In this document: one piece after another, positions 17,164-25,593 of the stretch
Layout: each line of letters opens with the position of its first letter
Position numbering within the stretch: the first letter of the stretch is position 1
From: Bryobacterales bacterium
GTDB lineage: Bacteria > Acidobacteriota > Terriglobia > Bryobacterales > Bryobacteraceae
Length of the DNA: 64,000 nt
NCBI GenBank assembly: GCA_016713735.1
Contig: JADJOP010000034.1
Coordinates: forward strand, 124,001 to 188,000
Direction: 5' to 3'
Translations under genes and position numbers: made by a program
The notes under the pieces: generated by a model
Seen by the model: only the letters and a program-made list of their open reading frames with translations
What the model was told of the DNA's origin: nothing
Database searches by the model: none

Positions 17164-18087
17164 TTACTGCGGCCGGATCTGGTTGCCCAGACTCGCCGTG
17201 CCGAGCATGCCGCCCAGCCCCATCGTCTCCACCGCCGAACTAGGCACAATCACCATCGAACCCTTCTCCTTGATGGCTTCATACAGCATGTTCATCGCGC
17301 GCAGATGCAGCGCCGTCGGATTGTTGGCGTAAACCAGCGAGGCTTGTGCAAATTTGTCGCTGATCTCCGTCTCGGCCGTGCCGAGAATGATCCTCGCCCG
17401 CCGTTCGCGCTCGGCCTGCGCTTCACGCGACATGGCGTCCTCCAGCCCTTGCGGCAACAGCACCTCGCGGATCTCCACGCTCTGCACCGTGATGCCCCAC
17501 GGATTCGTCTTCGCGTCAAGAATCCTCTGCAGCGCCTGGTTCAACTTGTCGCGCTCATGCAGAATCTCTGCCAGTTCGTGCGAACCGATACACTCGCGTA
17601 GCGCCGTCTGCGCCGACATCGACACCGCCGCGAAGTAGTCCTGCACCTCCAGAATCGCCTTCTCGGCATCCCACACCACCCAGAACACAATGGCATCCAC
17701 GTTCACCGGCACCGTGTCCTTCGTCAACGCCGACTCCGCCGTCACGTCAGTCGCCCGCACGCGCTGGTCAATCACCCGCGACACCGCGTCCACCACGGGA
17801 ATCATCGTAAACAAACCCGGACCCCGCAATCCGCGATACCGCCCGAACCGCAGCACGACCGCGCGCTCCCACTGCTTCGCCTGCCTGATAGCGAACAGCG
17901 AGGCCACCGAAAGCAGCATCAGAGCCACCGCCGCCGCGGCGTTCCCGGTGATGACCGCAACTGCAATCGTCAGCGCCAAACCACACATGGCCACCACGAT
18001 CGCAATGGGAGCAAACGCCGGAATGCCCACCTGCGGCAGCGCCAGGTCATCTCCCAGTTTCTTGAAGGGAACATTGATGATTCCCAT
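17164..18087 (-). CDS. SPFH/band 7 (stomatin/slipin-like) membrane protein
   Basis: This 307-aa protein has two hydrophobic segments near residues 24-65, then the band 7 domain: ERAVVLRFGRYRGLRGPGLF, then RVIDQRVRATDVTAESALTKD and DAIVFWVVWD. A charged helical region AQAERERRARIILGTAETE follows. SPFH proteins oligomerise in membrane microdomains and control proteases or channels. A NfeD partner is absent here; instead a GntR regulator lies upstream and a hydrolase downstream. Confidence 0.92.
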   Translation of the reverse strand: MGIINVPFKKLGDDLALPQVGIPAFAPIAIVVAMCGLALTIAVAVITGNAAAAVALMLLSVASLFAIRQAKQWERAVVLRFGRYRGLRGPGLFTMIPVVDAVSRVIDQRVRATDVTAESALTKDTVPVNVDAIVFWVVWDAEKAILEVQDYFAAVSMSAQTALRECIGSHELAEILHERDKLNQALQRILDAKTNPWGITVQSVEIREVLLPQGLEDAMSREAQAERERRARIILGTAETEISDKFAQASLVYANNPTALHLRAMNMLYEAIKEKGSMVIVPSSAVETMGLGGMLGTASLGNQIRPQ

Positions 18088-18096
18088 AACTCCTCC

Positions 18097-18525
18097 TCAT
18101 AGGCTCTTCCGCGCGCCGGGTGACTCGTCGCGCAGTTCGCTGAGCCGCTCGATCAATTCCTGCAATGTGTAGCCCGCGGCGCCGGCGCGTGCAGCCACCT
18201 CGGCCGCCAGGGCATAGAGCTTCCGCATTCTCTCCCCGTCCTCAGCCGGAGCCGGGCGTTCGGCAATGAACGTCCCCGTGCCCTGCTGCGTGGTCAAAAT
18301 TCCGCGGATTTCCAGTTCCTTGTAGGCCCGAACCACCGTGTTCGGGTTGATGGCCAGATCCACTGCAACCTGTCGCACTGTCGGCAAACGGTCGCCCGGA
18401 TTCAGCATTCCCGCCGAGAGCGCCGCATGCACCTGGTCGATTAACTGCCGGTAGACAGGAATCCCCGTGCTCAGGTCCAGCCGGAACTGAAATGCCTGCG
18501 CTCGCGATTTCGCTACATCGGCCAT
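18097..18525 (-). CDS. GntR-family regulator, YtrA subfamily
   Basis: This 142-aa repressor-type protein has the winged-helix domain GIPVYRQLIDQVHAAL, GDRLPTVRQVAVDLAINPNT, VVRAYKELEIRGIL and GTGTFIAE, followed by only about 55 residues. The short C-terminal helix pair, rather than an effector domain, defines the YtrA subfamily. A perfect palindrome covers its own promoter, which implies autoregulation of the downstream run. The start has no Shine-Dalgarno sequence and lies only five bases after a -10-like TAGAAT, so the mRNA may be leaderless. Confidence 0.92.
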   Translation of the reverse strand: MADVAKSRAQAFQFRLDLSTGIPVYRQLIDQVHAALSAGMLNPGDRLPTVRQVAVDLAINPNTVVRAYKELEIRGILTTQQGTGTFIAERPAPAEDGERMRKLYALAAEVAARAGAAGYTLQELIERLSELRDESPGARKSL

Positions 18526-18530
18526 CTGGA

Positions 18531-18558
18531 ATTCTAGTGTACTAGTTATCTAGTACAA
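18531..18558 (-). promoter_or_regulatory. GntR operon promoter with embedded palindromic operator
   Basis: TGTACTAG (18538-18545), TTAT, CTAGTACA (18550-18557) is a perfect 8+8 inverted repeat of the TACTA/TAGTA type that YtrA-like GntR proteins bind. On the minus strand, a -35-like TTGTAC (18558-18553), a 16-bp spacer and a -10-like TAGAAT (18536-18531) enclose the palindrome. The regulator ATG is at 18525. Confidence 0.8.
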
Positions 18559-18635
18559 TTCAAGCTCTTCGTAGCCTCTGACAGATTATTTTCTCTATAC
18601 CTTGTCTGGCCCCTAAATTGCTCAAGACAATAACG

Positions 18636-19289
18636 ATGCGCTTTCGATTGTTGATTCTTGCAACAGTGGCTGCCCTCTGCGCCGGATTTTGGTGGAACTG
18701 GGGTCAACGCACCGAATTCGTCCTCGGCGGGGCCATGGTCAACATCGGCTACCGCCTGCAGGACCGCCTACCCGAGTACGACCTCACCCATCACCACCTC
18801 TCCCCGCAGCAGGTCTGGGATGAGTTTCTCGGACAAAACCGCCTCGCCTCCTCTGTCCGCTTCTACCTCCCCCGCTCCGTCATGCATCCCGTCGTCGCCC
18901 TGGTCGCCTGCATGGACGGCCGCCTCGACACCAACGAGATCGTCGGCGATACCCGCCGCTTTTACTACGTCCTTCGTACGGCCGGCTCGGTTCTCTCCAT
19001 CAAGGAAGAGGAGATGCTCGAACTCACCGTCTCCAACGGCGTCAAGGTTGTGGTCTTCACCACCCATACCGACTGCGCCGCCGAAAAGGCCGCCAGGGAC
19101 CCTGCCAAACGGGCCCTCTACCCGCAACTCGCCGCCGCGGTTGATGAGCGCAAAGCACGCTTCGAAGAGTTCCTCGTCCGCCCCGCCATCAAGGAGCGGA
19201 TCGGCAAAGGGGAACTCCTCGTCAAGTGGATGGATATCAACACCGCCACCGAGCGCGTCGAAGAACACCACGAAGTCACCTCACACTAG
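18636..19289 (+). CDS. Beta-carbonic-anhydrase-like protein with N-terminal membrane anchor
   Basis: From the ATG at 18636 the protein is 217 aa; a TTG at 18618 is an alternative. It has an N-terminal hydrophobic helix (LLILATVAALCAGFWW), then beta-CA-like residues: CMDGR at 92-96 (Cys ligand plus the Asp-Arg dyad), LRTAG in place of RNxG, and HTDC with His144 and Cys147. All three zinc ligands are therefore present. The fold is cut down and membrane-tethered, unlike cytosolic beta-CAs, so CO2 hydration is plausible but not assured. It is divergent from the GntR regulator. Confidence 0.72.
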   Translation: MRFRLLILATVAALCAGFWWNWGQRTEFVLGGAMVNIGYRLQDRLPEYDLTHHHLSPQQVWDEFLGQNRLASSVRFYLPRSVMHPVVALVACMDGRLDTNEIVGDTRRFYYVLRTAGSVLSIKEEEMLELTVSNGVKVVVFTTHTDCAAEKAARDPAKRALYPQLAAAVDERKARFEEFLVRPAIKERIGKGELLVKWMDINTATERVEEHHEVTSH

Positions 19290-19337
19290 GGAACTTTTCC
19301 CACCCCCCAGCCGTAACACTCTGCGAAGGAGCACCCG

Positions 19338-19616
19338 ATGCAAATCGTGGGGAGTGTGTGTGTAGCGTTGCTCGCGTTCGGTTCCCTGGCCGGATGTTCC
19401 CGCCATGAACGCCATGAGGTGCGCCAGGAGGTCCGCGAAGCGATCCAGGAGGCCCGCGAGGCCAACCGCGAAGCCACCGAAGAGGCCCGCAAGGCCGCCC
19501 GCGACGCCCGCCGCGAAATCCGCGAGGCGAGCCAGGAAGTCCGGACTGAACTGGAAAAGGCCAAGGAAGAGGTCCGGCAGGAGATCCGCAAGGCCAAGGA
19601 AGATCTGCGGCGGTAG
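19338..19616 (+). CDS. Lipoprotein with long charged coiled coil
   Basis: This 92-aa protein has a GAAGGAG ribosome site, a lipoprotein signal ending LAGC (Cys near residue 20), and about 70 residues of continuous helix built from Glu/Arg/Ala (EAREANREATEEARKAARD and onward). The composition resembles Lpp-like or periplasmic spacer helices, but there is no C-terminal Lys-Tyr-Arg-Lys cross-linking tail. I infer an envelope structural role; no family is recognised. Confidence 0.72.
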   Translation: MQIVGSVCVALLAFGSLAGCSRHERHEVRQEVREAIQEAREANREATEEARKAARDARREIREASQEVRTELEKAKEEVRQEIRKAKEDLRR

Positions 19617-19686
19617 CCAACCTCCGCCCGGTCCTGCCTCCCCACGACCGTCCCCGTCCGCTGAGGCCCGCGCTACGCTGATAGGA

Positions 19687-20202
19687 ATGGATGCTGAGGC
19701 GGCAGTTGCGGTCGTTCATGCGGCGCGGCCCGTGGAATCGGTCCTACTCATGCGCCGTTCCCGCCGCGATAGCGATCCCTGGTCCGGACATTGGTCCTTT
19801 CCCGGCGGCCGCCGTGAACCAGGCGACGCCGACCTGGTCGACACCGCCCTTCGCGAACTAAGCGAGGAATGCGGCTTCGACCTCAGCCGCCTCCAACTCG
19901 AACGCGCCTTCCCCATCCGCCACGCCGGCCAGCACATGGGACGCCTCGTCATGGTCGCCCCCTTCCTCTTCCGCGTCGACGACGCCTTCGCTGTCACCCC
20001 CGATGGCGTGGAAGCCGAAGAGGCCATCTGGTATCCCCTCTCCACCTTCCGCAACATCGCCAGCCATCAACCCGACGCCGTGCCCGGACTTCCCGGAGGC
20101 CGCACCACGCCCGGCATTCCCCTCAACGGCGTACCGCTTTGGGGCTTCACTTACCGCGTCCTGTGTGAATGCCTGGAGGTCCCCGAACCCAAGGGTATAT
20201 GA
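19687..20202 (+). CDS. Nudix hydrolase, CoA-pyrophosphatase-like
   Basis: This 171-aa protein has the Nudix motif region FPGGRREPGDADL followed by ALRELSEECGF. The DADL...TALRE form, with Asp preceding the helix, is that of NudL/NUDT7-type CoA diphosphatases, which cleave CoA to 4'-phosphopantetheine and 3',5'-ADP. The substrate remains an inference. The TGA stop overlaps or abuts the fucosidase start (ATATGATG). Confidence 0.83.
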   Translation: MDAEAAVAVVHAARPVESVLLMRRSRRDSDPWSGHWSFPGGRREPGDADLVDTALRELSEECGFDLSRLQLERAFPIRHAGQHMGRLVMVAPFLFRVDDAFAVTPDGVEAEEAIWYPLSTFRNIASHQPDAVPGLPGGRTTPGIPLNGVPLWGFTYRVLCECLEVPEPKGI

Positions 20203-21302
20203 TGATCGGCGACATGAGACGGCGCGAACTTCTCCTCGCTTCCCTGGCGGCAACCGCCGCCGCGGGCTCCTCCCCTAAAGACCTTAAATCAAGGGCTGAG
20301 TCCCTCTCCTGGTTCAAGCAATCTAAGTTCGGCCTGTTCATGCACTACGGCGTCTACTCGCTGCTCGGCCGCGGCGAATGGGTCCAGTTGCGCGACCGCG
20401 TCCCCGTTGCCGAATACGGCAAGCTGCGCGATCAGTTCACCGCCGACAAGTTCGATGCCGGCAAGATCTGCGACATGGCCCTCGCCGCCGGCATGAAATA
20501 CGTGAACATGACCGCCCGCCACCACGACAGCTTCTGCCTATTTAAGACCAATCAGTCTGATTTCAACACCCTCCGCTCTCCCGCCAAACGCGATCTCATC
20601 GGAGAATTGACCAACGCCGCCCACAAGCGCGGCCTCGGCATCTTCTACTACTACTCCTACGCGCTCGACTGGCGGCACCCCTACTTCTATCCCCGCGAAA
20701 CCGGCCTCGCCTCCACCAACGCCCCCTGGGGCAGCGGCCGCCCCGAATACAAGACCCCGCAGCCGGAATACAAATACCGCACCGAGGCCGACTTCAAGAA
20801 CTACATCCAGTTCGTCCACGCGCAACTCCGCGAGCTTCTCACCCAGTACGGCCCCGTGAACGGCATCTGGCTCGATCCCATCATGGGCTACTACGCGCAG
20901 CCCGATCTCTTCCCCATTGCCGACACCTACGCCCTCATCCGCAAGCTGCAGCCTCAGTGCCTCATCTGCTTTAAGCAAGGCGCCAATGGCGACGAGGACT
21001 ACGTAGCCCCCGAGCGCACCCTCGCCGGGCACAAAATGGGTGGCGAAGTCGCCCGCCGCGTGTGGGAATTGAACAAAACGAAGCCACCGGAGATCTGCGA
21101 CACCTTGCAGGAGCGCATCTGGGGCTACCAGAAAGCGGACGACCGCAAACACCGCAACGCCGATTGGGTGCTGGAAACGCTCGACTACTGCTCCAAGATC
21201 AACGGCAATCTGCTGCTCAACACCGGCCCGCTGCCGGATGGTTCCATCCACGCCGACGACGAAGCAACACTGCGCGAGGTGGGAAAGCGACGCAAAGTAT
21301 GA
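20202..21302 (+). CDS. Alpha-L-fucosidase, GH29 family
   Basis: ATGs at 20199, 20202 and 20214 are in frame; 20202 has AAGGG six bases upstream. The product (about 366 aa) has an RRRELLLASLAATAAAG Tat-like leader and GH29 signatures: SWFKQSKFGLFMHYGVYSL, YVNMTARHHDSFCLF, the likely nucleophile strand NGIWLDPIMGYY, and GNLLLNTGPLPDGSI. It hydrolyses alpha-L-fucosyl linkages outside the cytoplasm. It ends soon after the barrel, lacking the C-terminal beta-sandwich of larger members. Its stop overlaps the sulfatase ATG (ATGA), pointing to joint action on sulfated fucose glycans. Confidence 0.9.
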   Translation: MIGDMRRRELLLASLAATAAAGSSPKDLKSRAESLSWFKQSKFGLFMHYGVYSLLGRGEWVQLRDRVPVAEYGKLRDQFTADKFDAGKICDMALAAGMKYVNMTARHHDSFCLFKTNQSDFNTLRSPAKRDLIGELTNAAHKRGLGIFYYYSYALDWRHPYFYPRETGLASTNAPWGSGRPEYKTPQPEYKYRTEADFKNYIQFVHAQLRELLTQYGPVNGIWLDPIMGYYAQPDLFPIADTYALIRKLQPQCLICFKQGANGDEDYVAPERTLAGHKMGGEVARRVWELNKTKPPEICDTLQERIWGYQKADDRKHRNADWVLETLDYCSKINGNLLLNTGPLPDGSIHADDEATLREVGKRRKV

Positions 21303-22733
21303 CCCGCAGAGAATTGATCGGTTCAGCCGCAGGCGCGTTATGCGGGCCGCTCCTGCAGACCTCCTCCGCCCAAAGGCGGCGCCGCGGCCGCCGCACCAAC
21401 GTCGTCATGTTCATGACCGACGACCATGGCGCCTGGGCCTCCAGCGTCTACGGCTGCTCGCAGATGAAAACCCCCACTCTGCAGCGGCTCGCCAACGGTG
21501 GCGCAAAGTTCGATCGCGCCTTCGCCTGCACCCCTGTCTGCTCGCCCAGCCGCGCCACCTACATCACCGGCGCCCTTCCCAGCGCCCACGGCGTCCAGGA
21601 CTGGCTCCGTCCCGAGGACAGCTTCGGCCTGAAAACACGCCGCTGGCTCGACGGCCACCTCACCTATTCCGAAGTGCTCGCCAACGCCGGATACACCCTC
21701 GGCATGGCCGGCAAGTGGCACATGGGCGATGACGAACGCGCCCAGAAGGGCTTCACCTATTGGGCCACCATTCCCGGCGGCGGCGGGCCTTACCGCAACC
21801 CCGAGTTCCTCAAAAACGGCGCGCCGGTCAAACCCAACGAATACAAAACCGACGCCGTCGGCGACCTCGCCCTCGAATTCCTCGATCAGCAGAAGGACCG
21901 CGAAAACCCCTTCTACCTGCTCGTTCCCTTCTACGCTCCCCACACTCCCTTCGATTTCCAGCCCGACCAATACCGCGCTCCCCATGAAGGCAGCGACTTC
22001 GCCTGCTTCCCCCGCACCGAAACCCACCCCTGGCAGAACCGCGGCCTTCGCGCTCACCACAATAACCCCAAGAGCATGCACGCCTATTCGGCGCTCATCA
22101 CCGGGGCTGATGCCAACGTCGGGCGCGTCCTGGCCAAACTGGAGGAGCTTGGCAAGCGCGACGACACCCTTCGTCGTCTTCACCGCCGACCAGGGCTGGA
22201 ACGCCGGCCAGCATGGCGTCTGGGGCAAAGGCAACGGCACCTGGCCCTTCAACATGTACGACGAGTCCATCCGCGTACCCATGATCTGGAACCACCCCGG
22301 CCGCATCCGCGCCAACCAAACCATCCGCGAGATGGTGTCCAGCTACGACTACTTCCCCACCATCCTCGACTACCTCGGCGTCCAAACACCCGCCGGCGAA
22401 TCCCGCCGCGTCGGCCGCAGCTACGCTCCCCTGCTCCGCGGCCGCCGCCCCCGCAACTGGGAAAACCGTCTCTACTTTGAATACTCCTTTGTCCGCGGCG
22501 TCCGTACCGAGAATTTGAAGTACATCGAACGCACCCGCGACTGGCCCAGCGAACTCTACGACCTCGAAGCCGACCCCGGCGAGACCAAAAACCTCATCGA
22601 CGATCCCGCCTATGCCGGCCGCCTCGCCACCCTGCGCAAGGACCTCACCCAGTGGTTCGACAAGGCCGGCGCACCGCCCATCGACGATTGGCGCTCCACC
22701 ACCAAACAGGTGCTCACCCAGTACGCGCGCTAG
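21299..22733 (+). pseudogene. Sulfatase with apparent +1 frameshift
   Basis: The N-terminal 290 residues are a normal sulfatase: RRELIGSAAGAL leader, FMTDDHG metal site, CSPSR at residues 81-85, and AGKWHMGDDE. At the CCC of 22167-22169 the frame jumps: the family sequence FVVFTADQGWNAGQHG continues in the next frame to 22733, with ELYDLEADPGETKNL at the end. Removing one C restores a single about 477-aa enzyme (GAC ACC TTC). Both halves are well conserved, so a sequencing error or a very recent mutation is likelier than an old pseudogene. Confidence 0.85.
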
Positions 22734-22817
22734 GCCGTCGCACGCACCACCACTCACGACGCGTTTCCCGACGCCGCGCACACGCCTGCCGCTGCTTGTG
22801 ATAGCATCGCCCGCCAT

Positions 22818-24169
22818 ATGCCCGCCCCGCCTGCCATCCCCGCATCCCCCCCCCCAGCCCCCGCTACGCCTGGTATGTCGTCGCCGTCCTGACCCTCATC
22901 TACGTCTTCTCCTTCATCGACCGCCAGATCCTGAACTTCCTCGTCGCCCCCATGCGCCGCGACCTCGGCATCACCGACACCGGCATGAGCCTCCTCATGG
23001 GGCTCACCTTTGCAGTCTTCTACACTCTCTTCGGAATCCCCCTCGGCAGGTTGGCCGATACGCGAAGTCGCCGCGGCATCATCGCCGCCGGCTTCCTCAC
23101 CTGGAGCCTCTTCACCACCCTCTGCGGCTTCGCTCGCGGATTCTGGCACCTCGCCTTGCTCCGCATGGGTGTCGGCATCGGCGAAGCGTCCCTCTCGCCG
23201 TCCGCCTATTCCATGATCTCCGACTACTTCCCGCCCGAGCGCCGCGCCACCGCCATCAGCGTATATAGCACCGGCATCTTCCTCGGCAACGGCCTCGCCA
23301 TGGTTCTCGGTGGCATCGTCCTCAAGTTCGCCTCAGCACAAGCTGTTTGGATCCTGCCGCTGATCGGCGCCACTCGCCCCTGGCAGCTCATCTTCTTCGC
23401 CGTGGGCCTTCCCGGCCTCCTCTGCGCCGCACTGCTCTTCACCGTTCGGGAACCCAGGCGCCGCGAAATGCGCTCTCACCAACCACCACCACTTCGCGAA
23501 GTGCTTGCTTATATGCGCACCAACTCACAAACCTTTCTCTGCCATAACTTCGGTATCGCCTTCTTTTCCGTGACCGCCTACGGTTTCGCAGCCTGGATGC
23601 CGACCCTCTTCATGCGTGTTCACGGCTGGAGTCCCGCGGAAACTGGCCTCAAGTTAGGTTTGTGCACGCTCATATTAGGACCGCTCGGCATTGTCTGTGG
23701 CGGCCGGCTCGCCGACCATCTCAAGTCTCTAGGCTATCGGGACGCCAACATGCGGATCATGCTCATCGCCGCCGTCGCCTGGTTACCGATTGCCCTCGCC
23801 TGCGTTCTCGCCCCATCCCCCACCATCGCCCTCCTCCTCTTCCTGCCCAGCCAATTCCTCCAGGCATTCCCCTTCGGCGCTGCTCCCGCCGCCATCACTG
23901 AGATCATGCCAAACGAAATGCGGGGTCAGGCGGCGGCCACCTACCTCTTCATCAACACATTGATAGGGCTCGGTTTCGGTCCAACCGCCATCGCCCTCCT
24001 GACTGACTATGTGTACCGCGCCGACAAGTTGCTTCCTTACTCGATGGCCACTATTTCTACCTGCTCACTCACAATTGCAGCACTGCTCCTGTTCCATGGC
24101 CTTCCCTCGTTCCGGCTTAGTCTGGACCGCCTCAGGCTCGTCAAAGCCTGTTCGACCACCACAGGCTGA
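22818..24169 (+). pseudogene. MFS transporter (spinster-like) out of frame at a C10 tract
   Basis: The main open frame begins at ATG 22952 but lacks helix 1. The missing helix (RYAWYVVAVLTLIYVFSFID) is encoded just upstream in the same frame, which has no ATG/GTG/TTG between the stop at 22802 and 22952. The only sensible start, ATG 22818, is connected by a run of ten Cs (22846-22855); one extra C would give a complete 12-helix transporter. LGRLADTRSRRG and GIGEASLSPSAYSMISDYF match spinster-type MFS proteins. The gene is off as sequenced: phase variable or a homopolymer miscall. Confidence 0.83.
22846..22855 (+). repeat. C10 homopolymer near the start of the MFS gene
   Basis: Ten consecutive Cs lie 26 nt after the likely ATG, and their number decides the frame. 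It is the longest single-base run I noticed in the window. Confidence 0.9.
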
Positions 24170-24282
24170 GCTCTTCCACTCCTCGCCCCCAATACACCCC
24201 CAGTCGTCCCAAGTGAGATTATGAGTGTGCGCGCGATTTCTCTCTGTACTTCTTACCCCCCTCCAGGCCAAAATAGAACTTC

Positions 24283-24906
24283 ATGGCTCGCAAGAAAACC
24301 ATCACCGATGAGGCGATCCTCTCTGCCGCCAGAGAAGTCTTCTCCCAACGCGGCTTCTCGGCGCCCACCCGTGACATCGCCCGCAACGCCGGAATCTCCG
24401 AAGGTGTCCTTTTCCAGCGCTACCGAACTAAGGCCGACCTGTTCTTTGCCGCCATGGTCCCGCCTGGCATTAATATAAGCGTACACTTGCAAACAAACCA
24501 GCCGGAGGACCAAGGCTCACCCCTATCCCCCACCTACAGCGAGTCGATCCGCAATGCCGCCAACGAGATCCTGCGGTACTTCCGCACCGCCGCCCCCGTG
24601 CTCACCCAACTCAGTACTCACCCCGAGTTCCGCTTCGACAAGTTCGCCGCCCGCCACCCCCAGTCGGCCCTCGTCACCCTTCGTGGTGAATTGGTGCGCT
24701 TCTTTGCTGCCCACAAAGCGCCCGACCCCTCCGGCGCCGCCCTCACCTTGATCACATCTCTCTACGGAGTCGCCATGTTCGAGCAACTCGGCGCACACGG
24801 CGGAAAATTCCCTGACGACTTCGTGGAGCGCATCCTCGGCTCACTCACCGTCGTCGCAAGCCCCGCCGGCTCAGCTGCCGGTTCCGCCGCCGGATCAGCC
24901 CACTAG
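24283..24906 (+). CDS. TetR-family transcriptional regulator
   Basis: This 207-aa protein has the N-terminal TetR helix-turn-helix: ITDEAILSAAREVFSQRGF, PTRDIARNAGISEGVLFQRY and TKADLFFAAM. The C-terminal ligand domain is ordinary except for a low-complexity end (AGSAAGSAAGSAH). It lies between the MFS gene and the intradiol dioxygenase on the same strand, so either is a reasonable target. Confidence 0.92.
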   Translation: MARKKTITDEAILSAAREVFSQRGFSAPTRDIARNAGISEGVLFQRYRTKADLFFAAMVPPGINISVHLQTNQPEDQGSPLSPTYSESIRNAANEILRYFRTAAPVLTQLSTHPEFRFDKFAARHPQSALVTLRGELVRFFAAHKAPDPSGAALTLITSLYGVAMFEQLGAHGGKFPDDFVERILGSLTVVASPAGSAAGSAAGSAH

Positions 24907-24955
24907 AGACAACTCGCCCCGGCCATGTTACACTCTCACCCATTGAGAGGTGGCT

Positions 24956-25591
24956 ATGCAGGATCACGAACTCCGTAGACGCGACATCCTCGGCGAGTGC
25001 ATCGCCAAAGGCTTACTCCTCGCAGGCGTCCCGATGACATCCGCTAACCTGTTTGCTCTCTATCAGAAGGCAGAACAGAAGGCATCCCAGCCCACGCCCG
25101 CCGAGGTGCTCGGGCCGTTCTACAAGAAGGGCGCGCCCAACGCGTCGCGTCTCCGTAAGCCAGGTGACCCCGGCTTCCCCCTCAAAGTCGTCGGTAAGGT
25201 GTGGAACACCCGCGGCGAGAAGATCCCCGGCACCCGTGTCGACATCTGGCACGCCGACCACGCCGGACTCTACGATGTCCAGGGCTACCGCTACCGGGCA
25301 CAGCTCGACACCGGCGAATCGTCGGAGTATTCCGTCCAGACCATCATGCCCGGCCACTACCCCGACCGCCCCGCACAGCACATCCACTACATGATCACCG
25401 CGCCCGGTCACCGCACCCTCGTCACCCAGGCCTACTTCGCCACTGACCCCTACTTCGAGGGCAATCCCGACAAGAACCACACTAAGCGTGGAATCGTGAG
25501 CAATCGCGAATTAATTCGGACCGTCAAACTCTTCGAGCAAGGCACCCCCCACGCCGAAATCGAGTTCGACATCGTTCTGGAAAAGGCCTGA
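24956..25591 (+). CDS. Intradiol ring-cleavage dioxygenase
   Basis: ATG 24956 is preferred (GAGAGG five bases upstream); the GTG at 24950 is in frame. The 211-aa enzyme has PTPAEVLGPFYKKGAPN, the dioxygenase beta-sandwich and the four Fe(III) ligands: Tyr in DHAGLYDVQGYRY, Tyr in MPGHYPDR, and the two His of AQHIHYMI. These enzymes open catechol-type rings between the hydroxyls. The leader (ELRRRDILGECIAKGLLLAG) looks twin-arginine-like, so secretion is possible. The WD40 gene begins two bases after its stop. Confidence 0.88.
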   Translation: MQDHELRRRDILGECIAKGLLLAGVPMTSANLFALYQKAEQKASQPTPAEVLGPFYKKGAPNASRLRKPGDPGFPLKVVGKVWNTRGEKIPGTRVDIWHADHAGLYDVQGYRYRAQLDTGESSEYSVQTIMPGHYPDRPAQHIHYMITAPGHRTLVTQAYFATDPYFEGNPDKNHTKRGIVSNRELIRTVKLFEQGTPHAEIEFDIVLEKA

Positions 25592-25593
25592 CC

